Positions 1 through 6,378 of a DNA stretch of 12,340 nucleotides are shown here, piece by piece (position 1 is the stretch's first letter; each line of letters starts with the position of its first letter). The DNA lies in assembly GCA_964293585.1 (NCBI GenBank), contig CAXYYS010000058.1:1-12340 (forward strand). Reading direction: 5' to 3'. The position numbers and the translations under genes were made by a program. The DNA is from JAKVKY01 sp964293585 (GTDB lineage Bacteria > Bacillota > Negativicutes > Acidaminococcales > Acidaminococcaceae). Below the pieces are notes generated by a model. The model made no database searches, had not been told where the DNA came from, and saw only the letters and a program-made list of their open reading frames with translations.

Positions 1-489
1 AGCCTTGATGCCCTTGGGTTCAAATTCTTTCTTGAAACGGTCCGGATTGTAACCGATGGCCAGGGTCTCCAGGTAGAGGCCATGCCAGTAATTATCCTTA
101 TCCCGGTATTCAGCCGGAATCATCTTGTCGTTCTTGCTGGCATAAGCTTCGGTCAAGCCGTCAGTCTTAGCCTTGGCATGCGCGTCACTGGTGCCGCCCA
201 GCCACAGATCAGCTTTGGGGGAAGCTTTTTCGGCAGTTAAACGAGCCATTGCTTCGCCGGTAGGCAGACGGATAAAGCTTACTTCGGCGCCGGTCTGTTT
301 CTTGAACAGTTCGGCTAAGCCTTTGGCGGTATCTTCATGGAAGGATACGTACATTACCAGCTTTTTGCCCTTTAGGTTTTGGGCAGCTGCGCCTGTTGTA
401 GCGGCTTTTTTGTCGCCACCGCCGCCACAGCCTGCAGCGATGAACATCAGTCCTGCCATGGCCGCTACGGCTAATTTCTTCATCATCAT
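1..489 (-). CDS. ABC importer substrate-binding lipoprotein, ferric-iron type (C-terminus outside window)
   Basis: About 163 N-terminal residues are visible; family members usually have about 330-360, so the rest lies beyond position 1. The protein opens with three Met, two Lys, a hydrophobic stretch and a lipobox ending IAAGC (Cys about residue 21), then a Gly-rich linker, so it should be a lipid-anchored periplasmic or surface protein. The mature part reads KLVMYVSFHEDTAKGLAELF, then KKQTGAEV, RLPTGEAMARL and KADLWLGGTSDAH. This is the pattern of FbpA/AfuA-like binding proteins (SBP_bac_1/6 group) that feed Fe3+ or related ligands to an ABC permease. The exact ligand cannot be read from this part. 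The first ATG is chosen because an AAAGGAG site (501-507) lies 11 bases before it; the second and third ATG would be farther away. Permease and ATPase genes would be expected outside the window. Confidence 0.92.
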   Translation of the reverse strand, partial: MMMKKLAVAAMAGLMFIAAGCGGGGDKKAATTGAAAQNLKGKKLVMYVSFHEDTAKGLAELFKKQTGAEVSFIRLPTGEAMARLTAEKASPKADLWLGGTSDAHAKAKTDGLTEAYASKNDKMIPAEYRDKDNYWHGLYLETLAIGYNPDRFKKEFEPKGIKA

Positions 490-528
490 TTTTTACCACA
501 CTCCTTTGTGTTTTTGCTTGCTGGGAAA

Positions 529-557
529 ATTATACCATACGTAACATTTTCTTGCCA
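529..557 (-). promoter_or_regulatory. Extended -10 promoter of the binding-protein gene
   Basis: On the minus strand TGGTATAAT gives a perfect -10 (529-534) with the TG extension. The -35 is poor: TGGCAA at 17-bp spacing (552-557), or GTGGCA at 18. Transcription would start near 522, leaving a leader of about 33 bases that holds the AAAGGAG site. Confidence 0.75.
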
Positions 558-570
558 CAGGAAAATGCCG

Positions 571-584
571 TGTAAGCGCTTACT
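571..584. promoter_or_regulatory. cre-like palindromic operator
   Basis: TGTAAGCGCTTACT contains the perfect 12-bp palindrome GTAAGCGCTTAC (572-583). It matches the CcpA catabolite-response consensus TGWAANCGNTNWCA at 13 of 14 positions. It lies 13 bp upstream of the -35 of the lipoprotein gene, a position that for CcpA-type regulators more often means activation than blocking. Another LacI-family regulator could equally use it. Confidence 0.5.
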
Positions 585-610
585 TTAGGCATTGGCAAGG
601 GCGGGAGGGA

Positions 611-790
611 TTTTGTTTCCGCCGTCGGTTTGTGGCGCCCCACCGGGGTATCTTTGTTTTCGCCGTCAGGTTGTGGTGCTCCACCGGGGTATCTTTGTTT
701 CCGCCGTCAGGTTGTGGTGCCCCACCGGGGTATCTTTGTTTCCGCCGTCAGGTTGTGGTGCTCCACCGGGGTATCTTTGTTTACGCCGTC
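611..790. repeat. 41-bp tandem repeat array
   Basis: The anchor CGCCGTC begins at 620, 661, 702, 743 and 784, exactly 41 bp apart. Units carry GGTTGTGGTGCCCCACCGGG followed by GTATCTTTGTTT, with only one or a few changes between the middle copies. Because 41 is not a multiple of three, the units read open in several frames, which creates false coding potential. The units contain short palindromes such as CCCCACCGGGG. The last unit forms the left arm of the inverted repeat at 763-886. Confidence 0.9.
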
Positions 791-886
791 GCGTCGGCAT
801 GTTTGTTATTAGTAATATTTAGTCGCCGGGACGTTGCCCGGCTTCGTCGTGCCGACGCATACGGCTGCACAAAGGTACCCCGGTGG
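763..886. repeat. Palindromic MITE-like element 1
   Basis: The left arm (763-799: CCACCGGGGTATCTTTGT ... GCGTCGGCA) is the imperfect reverse complement of the right arm (850-886: TGCCGACGC ... ACAAAGGTACCCCGGTGG). The inner nine bases on each side match perfectly. A second hairpin, GCCGGG/CCCGGC (825-842), sits in the centre. The outer arms share GGGGT-R-Y-CTTTGT-n-GCCGT with the element at 10910-11115, so both belong to one repeat family. No protein is encoded. A non-autonomous mobile element or a structured intergenic repeat are both possible. Confidence 0.75.
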
Positions 887-888
887 GG

Positions 889-1026
889 CAATTACAAAAT
901 TTACGACGAGAAAAAGCTTTCCGTTGGAAATTGCAAAACTTGTGGCGAAAAAATTTCCCGTTGGAAATTGCAAAACTTGTGGCAAATAAATATTCCCCGG
1001 GAAATTACAAAGTATGCGGCAAATAA
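889..1026. repeat. Degenerate 37-bp tandem repeat
   Basis: AATTGCAAAACTTGTGGC and its variants recur with anchors at 892, 931, 968 and 1005, spacings of 39, 37 and 37 bp. Between them lie A-rich stretches ending CCGTTGGA or CCCGGGA. The two middle units are nearly identical; the outer ones are diverged. It directly follows the palindromic element, contains no spacer-like unique sequence and gives no credible protein. Confidence 0.75.
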
Positions 1027-1072
1027 AAAAACGTCTTGCACTCATAAAGTGTAAGCTGCCGGTTTCATTTTA
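1024..1072. repeat. Decayed copy of the CCGGTAGCT hairpin repeat
   Basis: GCACTCATAAAGTGTAAGCT and the following GCCGGTTTCATTTT match the hairpin repeats at 11453-11508 and 12294-12340. The left arm has lost its CCGGTAG block (ACGTCTT instead), so only a short CTT-n-CACT/AGTG-n-AAG stem remains. It probably no longer works as a terminator. Confidence 0.65.
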
Positions 1073-1118
1073 AAACTGTAAGCAAGATACCCCTGTCTGG
1101 CACTATTCACTAACCCAT

Positions 1119-1158
1119 AAAAAAACAGCGCCCCGCACTTTTAAAGTACGAGGCGTTG
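1119..1158 (-). terminator. Intrinsic terminator of the ATPase gene
   Basis: In minus-strand RNA the two arms (1126-1158) form a stem of about 15 positions with a 3-base loop. It has 14 pairs, two of them G-U, and one A-C mismatch, and is followed by seven U (1119-1125). The same design recurs at 11141-11178. It begins 43 bp after the ATPase stop codon. Confidence 0.88.
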
Positions 1159-1200
1159 CCTGCAATTCTAGAACGATGTATTCCACCACAGATAGGCCAA

Positions 1201-2454
1201 TTACTTTTCTAAACTATCCGGATCCAGTAAAAATTGGCGTATACCCATGGTGGTTATACCTTTCTCATCCCGTTTCAATTTCAGATTCTGTCCCACGATT
1301 ATCAGTTTCTTAAAAGAATCGTCTATCTGCAGCAGGGGTCTTTCTTCCTGCTGGCGCTTCCTGGCATCCGGAATAGCGAAAGCCGACTGCAGATAATATT
1401 TATTATTGCCCTGATAAGCGATAAAATCTACTTCCAGCTGCGTGCGCAGCCTGCTCCCGTCTGCGCCCTTTTCCCTAAGTTCTATCAGTCCCACGTCTAC
1501 ACTAAAACCACGCCGTTTCAGTTCTATAAAAATTAAATTTTCCAGCAGATGCGTTTCTTCTATCTGTCTGAATCCCAACCTGGCATTACGCAGCCCTATA
1601 TCGTTAAAATAAATTTTTAGCGGTGTGTTAATGTATCTTTTGCCTTTAATATCATAACGTAAAGCTGTATCAATCAGAAAAGCCTGTCGCAGATAGTCCA
1701 AATAGCTTTTAACGGTCTTATCCGTAATCGCACTTTGTGCCAGGGAATGGAAAGAACGCGCCAGCTTTTTGGGATTGGTGAGCGACCCTACGGCCGAAGC
1801 CAGGATATTGACCAAAGCTTCCATCTCGCTGACATTCCTGATGTTGTGCCGCTCCAGGATATCCTTTAAATAAGTTTCCTGGAACAGGTCCGTCAGATAT
1901 TTACTCTTCTGCGCATCGGTTGGCAAAGCCAGGATCCTAGGCAGACCGCCAAAGGTAAGGTAGTCATTAAAGGCATCTTCTTCGCTGCCCTTGTACCCCG
2001 TCACATATTCGGCAAAAGACAGCGGATAAACCCGCACCTCATCCCCACGCCCCCTGAACTCGGTCAGGATATCCGAAGAAAGAAACCGGGAGTTACTGCC
2101 AGTCACATAAACGTCCACGTTGTCCAGATGCAAAAAACCGTTAAGCACTTCGTGAAACCTGTCCACGTATTGAATCTCGTCCAAAAAAATATAGTAGCGC
2201 TGCTGGTCTTTTAACAGGGAGCATACGTGGTCGTACAGGGCGTGAGGTTCCCGCCAGCGGTCGTTAGCAATCTCGTCCAGGGCGATAGTGATGATATGGT
2301 CACGAGGCACGCCTCTGGCTACCAGGTCTTTAAGAAAGAGCTTAAACAACAGGTAAGATTTACCGCATCTTCTCATACCTGTTATAACCTTCACCAAACC
2401 GTTATTTTCGCGTATTTTTAATTGTTCAAGATAAGCCGGCCGTTTGATTTCCAT
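1201..2454 (-). CDS. AAA+ ATPase, AAA_14/DUF4143 family
   Basis: The protein has 417 aa from the ATG at 2454, which follows AGGGGGTGA at good spacing; an in-frame extension upstream to 2559 runs across the promoter and is rejected. Walker A is GMRRCGKS (residues 26-33), Walker B YIFLDE (88-93) and a sensor-like VTGSNS lies at 117-122. Then come YPLSFAEY and FGGLPRIL, typical of this group. The C-terminal third (ETHLLENLIFIELKRRG ... EVDFIAY ... YYLQ) is the DUF4143 part, which resembles a PD-(D/E)XK nuclease fold. The physiological role of the family is not settled; proposals include toxin-antitoxin-like or mobile-element functions. Length is about normal (380-450 aa) and no motif is missing. 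It has its own promoter and terminator, so it is a single-gene unit independent of the autotransporter upstream. Confidence 0.93.
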   Translation of the reverse strand: MEIKRPAYLEQLKIRENNGLVKVITGMRRCGKSYLLFKLFLKDLVARGVPRDHIITIALDEIANDRWREPHALYDHVCSLLKDQQRYYIFLDEIQYVDRFHEVLNGFLHLDNVDVYVTGSNSRFLSSDILTEFRGRGDEVRVYPLSFAEYVTGYKGSEEDAFNDYLTFGGLPRILALPTDAQKSKYLTDLFQETYLKDILERHNIRNVSEMEALVNILASAVGSLTNPKKLARSFHSLAQSAITDKTVKSYLDYLRQAFLIDTALRYDIKGKRYINTPLKIYFNDIGLRNARLGFRQIEETHLLENLIFIELKRRGFSVDVGLIELREKGADGSRLRTQLEVDFIAYQGNNKYYLQSAFAIPDARKRQQEERPLLQIDDSFKKLIIVGQNLKLKRDEKGITTMGIRQFLLDPDSLEK

Positions 2455-2482
2455 ATCTCTCACCCCCTCTGTTCCGCATTTT

Positions 2483-2496
2483 AGGTCAATTGACCT
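2483..2496. promoter_or_regulatory. Operator-like perfect palindrome AGGTCAATTGACCT
   Basis: This 14-bp perfect palindrome lies 12 bp downstream of the -10 of the ATPase promoter, in the early transcribed region. A protein bound here would block transcription. The regulator is unknown. Confidence 0.55.
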
Positions 2497-2508
2497 CTTT
2501 TGCGTATT

Positions 2509-2537
2509 ATTGTAACATGTTCCTCCCAGGCGGTCAA
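2509..2537 (-). promoter_or_regulatory. Promoter of the AAA+ ATPase gene
   Basis: On the minus strand TTGACC (2532-2537) and TACAAT (2509-2514) are separated by 17 bp, each one base off consensus. The promoter lies between autotransporter 1 and the ATPase start at 2454, giving a leader of about 48 bases. Confidence 0.8.
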
Positions 2538-2577
2538 CAAAGACAGCCCCGTTGGGCACTCTGTACTTACCTTAAAC

Positions 2578-5500
2578 TTAGAAACTCCACCTTGCGCCAA
2601 TGTTGTAGCGCACGTTACTGGTGAGCTGTCCCATATACTTGCTCACTTCTGCGTAGGCATTGGCGTTCTTGCCTAACTTGGCGCTGCCGCCAATTGTTAA
2701 TTCAGTCCAGTTTTTGGCCAGGTCCTCGCTGTACCCTGCGCTGGCGCCGTTAGCAGCCGCGTTTAAATTTATGCCGCTGCCAAAGTCGTGGTAGTAGCTG
2801 AACTTGCCGTACAAACTGCCGCGACTGTAGCTCTTGCCAAAGGCTAAACCCAATCTGGTAATGGCTTTATTCTGCGCATCCACATTAACGTTCATGTCAG
2901 TAGAAGTTGTGTAATCCGCACCGTTCAGGCGACTTAAGATCATTTCTGCCTGGGGCTCAACATACAAACCTTTGCCCAAGTCAAACCGTTTGCCTACTTC
3001 GCCGCTGATGCTGTAAGCCCAGGTATCGTAGTCGGCACTGGACGGATTAGCAGTAGCAGTCACATCGTAATCGTTCATGTACTTGCCGGCTTTTAAAACT
3101 ACATCGTAGTAGCGGCCGTCGTTCTTAATCCCCGTCTGGTACAAACTGAGCGTGGTTTCTTTTACATGACCGGTACCAAGTTCATAGGTGCCGTTGCCTT
3201 TAGCGTAACTCAAAGCCGCGCCCCGATAAGTTTTTTCGGTTTTGCCGTCGCTGCGCTTATCGTAACCCGCCTGGAACAAATTAGCTTTCAGGCTGGCGTC
3301 GCCCTGTTCCAATTTGCCGTCATGATAGCGGGCCCAGATACCGGAAGTGGTATCGCCGCCAGAAGTTGCGTTAGCAGTTTTGCCTGTAGCATCTTTTGCC
3401 GCGCCCATATTTTCACTCGCCGCGTCTCTCAGTTCTCCCAAACGTCTGGAGAGACTGTTAGTCTCAAACTGGAACAAACTATTTAAACCCAGACGGTCGT
3501 GACCCGCGCTCTTCACATGGCCGCTGGCCGGACCTGGAGGCAGAGGCTTATCAATATTCAGTCCTGTCAAACTCCAGGTGCCGTCGGCATTTTTAGCAAA
3601 GGTCGGCGTATAGGTGTACAAATTATACGAATCCTGCACACCGGTAACGCTGGCCAAACTGCCCACGCCGGCGCCGCTAAACACCACGGCGTTGCCGGAC
3701 AGGCCATTGCCCTTCTTCAGACCTGCGGTATCCAGATAGGGATCATACTTTACAGCCACGTTGGTGGCAGTCGTTGTCGTACCCTGCCCCAGCACAATCT
3801 GGTCCGCCTTGCTGCCAGCCAGGTCGCTGTTAATCCTGAACACGCCGCCGTCACCTTTTAATGTATCTATGCTCAGCGTACGGAACACGCCGCTGCGCTT
3901 GCCATTAGCCGCATTATCCCAGGTCAAATCCACGATGCCGCCATCTTGCAGGGTCAAGGTTTTAATACCACCCGTGGTCACCGTATAATCCGGTGCATAA
4001 CTACTATTATAAGTTTCGGCATTTGTAGTGCCATCAAACTGCGGCACATTGATGGTCTTTTTCTCCGTAAAGTCACCATACCGGTTATCAAAAACCGGGC
4101 GCCAGGTAGCTCCATTAGCCACAAGCAGGTTCACCGTACCATCCTGGTAATCGGTTATATCGGTACTATAAACATTACCCTGCAGATAAGAGTCAGCCTG
4201 ATCTAAGTTGACATTGACCTGGCTGCCATCCATGCTCATAATAATGCCTTCGAGCTGAACTATTTTTTTCAGAGATGCGGACCCGTCCGTACCCAAATTG
4301 ACAGTACTATTCCTGGCATTAATCACATAAGCCGCATTTTCTCCCCAGCCGCTGGCACTCTCTTTCGCATCGAGATGCGTTTTAATAATGACGTCCCCCT
4401 GAGCATTAAAGGTGGCAGACCTGGGCCTTATTCCCGTGATAATATTTCTAACATAGCTTTTAGTGCTTGTGCCGGATTTAGCTGTTAAATTTAAATTTAC
4501 AGCTTGCGTCGTTAAATCGCCATTACTCATAATTAATCCGTAGGCAGTAGTATCATTTCCAACAACTGCTACGTTATTACTAGCGTCTGCCGTAATAGTA
4601 GCTGTCAGGTTTTGCATCTTATTGCCGCTGCTGCTTTCAACAAGTATGCCTGCGGCACTGGTGTCAACACTATATATACTAGCTCCCGGTGTAAGTGTGC
4701 CAGCAGTACTCAACACATTCAACTGCGTATCCCCGCCTATTTGCAGCTTTGATCCTGGATTTTGAACAATGCCCAAGGTATAAGTGTTTAACTCTCCTCC
4801 GACAGCGCCGCCGTTTACGGTACCGCCCTTGTTAATTAAGTTAAATTCCAGGTTTTGCGCTTGCAATTCGCCTTCGCAAAAACTGCCAATAACTTGAGAT
4901 ACGCTTCCAGCCCTATTTTCGTTTACAGCACCGCCCGTAAGATTTGCAGTTACCTTGACATCTTGCAAATTCATCTTGCTGCCCAAGCCAACAGTTAAGC
5001 CTCTAACGTCATTAAAATCATGATAGACCTTGCCCTCATCCTGAGATTGAGCCCCGGTTGCCGTAATATTTAAGACAGTGGCGTTCTTTACCGTCACCGA
5101 ACTACCGCCTGCCCCTGAAGTATTGATACCAAAAATATAAGTTTCAAATGCCGACGAGCCCGAAACGGAGGTTCCGCCCTCGGCTTTGAGTGTCAAATTG
5201 ACGCTGTCCGCCTCTAAGACGCCCTGATTTTGTATGCCAAAGACCCTATTTCTTATAAAATTATTATAACTACTGGAAACACCTCCGGTTAAGGTCACGT
5301 TGCCCCGGACAGCATCCAGCTCCATAACCGCCTTGTTCCGGGCAAATTGTTTGGCTGGATCAAGCTTGTTGTAAACCCCCACGGCGCTATTATCAAAAAA
5401 CGCTAGCACCTGGGGATTTCCATTTGCAGTATAGTTGCCGGGGGTAGTAGTAATATTCAGGGTCGTATCGCCGGAAACGGTTAACTTGGTCATGGCGGTA

Positions 5501-5823
5501 TCCGTCGTGACTTCTTGACGGATACCGTTAGCATTGACTGGACGGTTGGTGCTACCGGCAGCCGGTAGGGAATTGACGGTAATGGTACTGCCCTGGTCCA
5601 TATAAACGGTCATGGCTGTACCGTCTTGCTTATGCAGGATGCCGCTGGTCACTAGTTCGGAAGCCGTACCGGTGACATCAATCTTGCTGTAAGGTTCGCT
5701 CTCCATATTACCTGTAGTAACGGTCTGAATGGCCGTCTGGCTGACCGCCCACACGGGGCTGGCAGTGAGCAGGGAGCACAGGACTGCTGCTGTCAAAAGT
5801 TTTTTGCTGCAGGGTTTGTTCAT
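2578..5823 (-). CDS. Type Va autotransporter 1, adhesin-like
   Basis: The protein has 1081 aa. The ATG at 5823 is chosen because AAAAGGAG precedes it by 8 bases and a classic signal peptide follows (MNKPCSKKLL ... SPVWA, cleavage about residue 26); a longer in-frame reading back to 6102 runs through the promoter. The passenger (about 27-550) is Gly/Ser/Thr/Asn-rich with recurring NLTAKSGT/NITATGA-like strands, as expected of a beta-helix. A conserved stretch starts at YLQGNV (about 547). An autochaperone-like region follows (GDGGVFRINSDLAGSKADQI, about 655-675), then a helical linker (GLNSLFQFETNSLSRRLGEL). The barrel, about 255 residues, runs from SGIWARYHDG (about 826) to the terminal aromatic RWSF, the signal for outer-membrane assembly. 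No protease or lipase motif was seen, so adhesion or aggregation is the likeliest role. It is paralogous to the gene at 6379-10629. No strong terminator follows it. Confidence 0.95.
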   Translation of the reverse strand: MNKPCSKKLLTAAVLCSLLTASPVWAVSQTAIQTVTTGNMESEPYSKIDVTGTASELVTSGILHKQDGTAMTVYMDQGSTITVNSLPAAGSTNRPVNANGIRQEVTTDTAMTKLTVSGDTTLNITTTPGNYTANGNPQVLAFFDNSAVGVYNKLDPAKQFARNKAVMELDAVRGNVTLTGGVSSSYNNFIRNRVFGIQNQGVLEADSVNLTLKAEGGTSVSGSSAFETYIFGINTSGAGGSSVTVKNATVLNITATGAQSQDEGKVYHDFNDVRGLTVGLGSKMNLQDVKVTANLTGGAVNENRAGSVSQVIGSFCEGELQAQNLEFNLINKGGTVNGGAVGGELNTYTLGIVQNPGSKLQIGGDTQLNVLSTAGTLTPGASIYSVDTSAAGILVESSSGNKMQNLTATITADASNNVAVVGNDTTAYGLIMSNGDLTTQAVNLNLTAKSGTSTKSYVRNIITGIRPRSATFNAQGDVIIKTHLDAKESASGWGENAAYVINARNSTVNLGTDGSASLKKIVQLEGIIMSMDGSQVNVNLDQADSYLQGNVYSTDITDYQDGTVNLLVANGATWRPVFDNRYGDFTEKKTINVPQFDGTTNAETYNSSYAPDYTVTTGGIKTLTLQDGGIVDLTWDNAANGKRSGVFRTLSIDTLKGDGGVFRINSDLAGSKADQIVLGQGTTTTATNVAVKYDPYLDTAGLKKGNGLSGNAVVFSGAGVGSLASVTGVQDSYNLYTYTPTFAKNADGTWSLTGLNIDKPLPPGPASGHVKSAGHDRLGLNSLFQFETNSLSRRLGELRDAASENMGAAKDATGKTANATSGGDTTSGIWARYHDGKLEQGDASLKANLFQAGYDKRSDGKTEKTYRGAALSYAKGNGTYELGTGHVKETTLSLYQTGIKNDGRYYDVVLKAGKYMNDYDVTATANPSSADYDTWAYSISGEVGKRFDLGKGLYVEPQAEMILSRLNGADYTTSTDMNVNVDAQNKAITRLGLAFGKSYSRGSLYGKFSYYHDFGSGINLNAAANGASAGYSEDLAKNWTELTIGGSAKLGKNANAYAEVSKYMGQLTSNVRYNIGARWSF

Positions 5824-5841
5824 ATTTTTCTCTCCTTTTGC

Positions 5842-5864
5842 GCGCTTTTTCAAAAAGCGCTTTT
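5842..5864. promoter_or_regulatory. Palindrome at the start of the autotransporter 1 leader
   Basis: GCGCTTTTTCAAAAAGCGC (5842-5860) is a perfect 19-base inverted repeat with one central base. It overlaps a second palindrome, AAAAGCGCTTTT (5853-5864). It lies just downstream of the -10 at 5873-5878, about where transcription begins. It could be a repressor operator or a 5' stem-loop. Its counterpart for autotransporter 2 is at 10737-10761. Confidence 0.6.
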
Positions 5865-5872
5865 CAAATATT

Positions 5873-5900
5873 ACTATACATAATTTAATCATAAAGTAAA
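5873..5900 (-). promoter_or_regulatory. Promoter of autotransporter 1
   Basis: On the minus strand TTTACT (5895-5900) and TATAGT (5873-5878) are 16 bp apart. The -35 matches consensus at 4 of 6 positions and the -10 at 5 of 6. The leader is about 43 bases. A weak -35 with direct-repeat boxes 10 bp above it fits an activator-dependent promoter. Confidence 0.65.
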
Positions 5901-5910
5901 TCCCCTTTTG

Positions 5911-5944
5911 CAAAAGTGGTCGTTTTTTGACAAAAGTGGTCGTT
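5911..5944 (-). promoter_or_regulatory. Activator boxes B (direct repeat, 20-bp period), autotransporter 1
   Basis: CAAAAGTGGTCGTT occurs exactly at 5911-5924 and 5931-5944; on the gene's strand this reads AACGACCACTTTTG twice. The 20-bp spacing puts both boxes on one face of the helix, and the nearer box ends 10 bp from the -35. Two such boxes at about two helical turns are the usual target of LytTR-type response regulators, and ACCACTTT resembles the BtsR/YehT box ACCRCTYA. That assignment is inference. Confidence 0.65.
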
Positions 5945-5965
5945 GACAAGGAAAATGCGCTAGCG

Positions 5966-5994
5966 GTTTTGTAATAAAGATTACAGTTTTGTAA
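5966..5994 (-). promoter_or_regulatory. Upstream boxes A (direct repeat, 20-bp period), autotransporter 1
   Basis: GTTTTGTAA occurs at 5966-5974 and 5986-5994, exactly 20 bp apart. The 26-base block 5967-5992 matches 22 of 26 bases in the equivalent position of autotransporter 2 (10876-10901). The conservation against a diverged background suggests a protein-binding site. Confidence 0.55.
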
Positions 5995-6001
5995 ATGTAT
6001 A

Positions 6002-6254
6002 GGGCAGGATAGCTCCTTGGCAACAGTCACAGACCAGGGATAGGTAGTAATCGTAACGCTCAGTACTACAGGATGCATAAGGGCAGGGCAGCTCCTTAGC
6101 AACAGTCACTGAATGCTGTTTATGCCGCTGCGCTCGGCTGCTTTCGCACATATTTTGCTTCGCAAAATTAGGGTGCTTCGCGACGCCTCGCTTAGCTGGC
6201 AAAACTACGCATTCAGATGCCAATTGTTGCTGCAGGAGCTGCCCTGCCTTATAT
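6002..6254. repeat. Palindromic MITE-like element 2 with duplicated end
   Basis: GGGCAGGGCAGCTCC followed by TTAGCAACAGTCAC (6081-6109) has a direct copy at 6002-6030 (26 of 29 bases the same). It also has an inverted copy at 6226-6250 (GCAGCTCCTGCAGCAAC on the other strand). A further inner inverted pair, GAATGC/GCATTC (6111-6116, 6209-6214), continues the arms. In the middle lies the hairpin ATTTTGC/GCAAAAT (6152-6168). The short open frames here are products of the repeat. The element starts 7 bp beyond the boxes at 5966-5994. Confidence 0.7.
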
Positions 6255-6300
6255 ATTATTCGCGTATCAATTGTACCCGGTCCTATTTATGATAACGGAC

Positions 6301-6335
6301 AAAAAAAGCCAGCTCCCCATAAAATGGAGAGCTGG
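6301..6335 (-). terminator. Intrinsic terminator of autotransporter 2
   Basis: In minus-strand RNA CCAGCUC-U-CCAU and AUGG-G-GAGCUGG pair over 12 positions (one G-U) around a UUU loop. A C and seven U (6301-6307) follow. It lies about 45 bp after the stop codon at 6379. Confidence 0.93.
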
Positions 6336-6341
6336 AGAAAA

Positions 6342-6367
6342 GTGAGCCAGGAGTAATACTGACTCAC
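6342..6367 (-). other. Extra stem-loop between stop codon and terminator
   Basis: GTGAG-C-CAG (6342-6350) pairs with CTG-A-CTCAC (6359-6367) around an 8-base loop. It is 12 bases past the stop codon of autotransporter 2 and just before the terminator. It may protect the 3' end of the message. Confidence 0.4.
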
Positions 6368-6378
6368 AAGGAGAAGCT

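Noticed and set aside
611..1026. Possible CRISPR arrays
   Set aside because: Units are contiguous with no unique spacers, unit length is that of the whole period, and no cas gene is nearby.
592..1054. Overlapping open frames of 60-140 codons across the tandem arrays, on both strands
   Set aside because: The 41-bp unit keeps several frames open at once. The peptides are the same few residues repeated (for example PPGYLCFRRQ), starts lack ribosome sites, and the frames cross into the unrelated 37-bp array.
2455..2559. N-terminal extension of the AAA+ ATPase
   Set aside because: It runs through the promoter and operator; the family begins shortly before Walker A, as the protein starting at 2454 does.
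5824..6102. N-terminal extension of autotransporter 1 (about 93 codons)
   Set aside because: It would translate the promoter, boxes and element end; the ATG at 5823 has a good ribosome site and is followed at once by a signal peptide.
5981..6223. 80-codon minus-strand frame between the autotransporters
   Set aside because: It is contained in palindromic element 2 and overlaps the A boxes; its repeated TVAKEL-like parts come from the duplicated end of the element. There is no convincing ribosome site or promoter.
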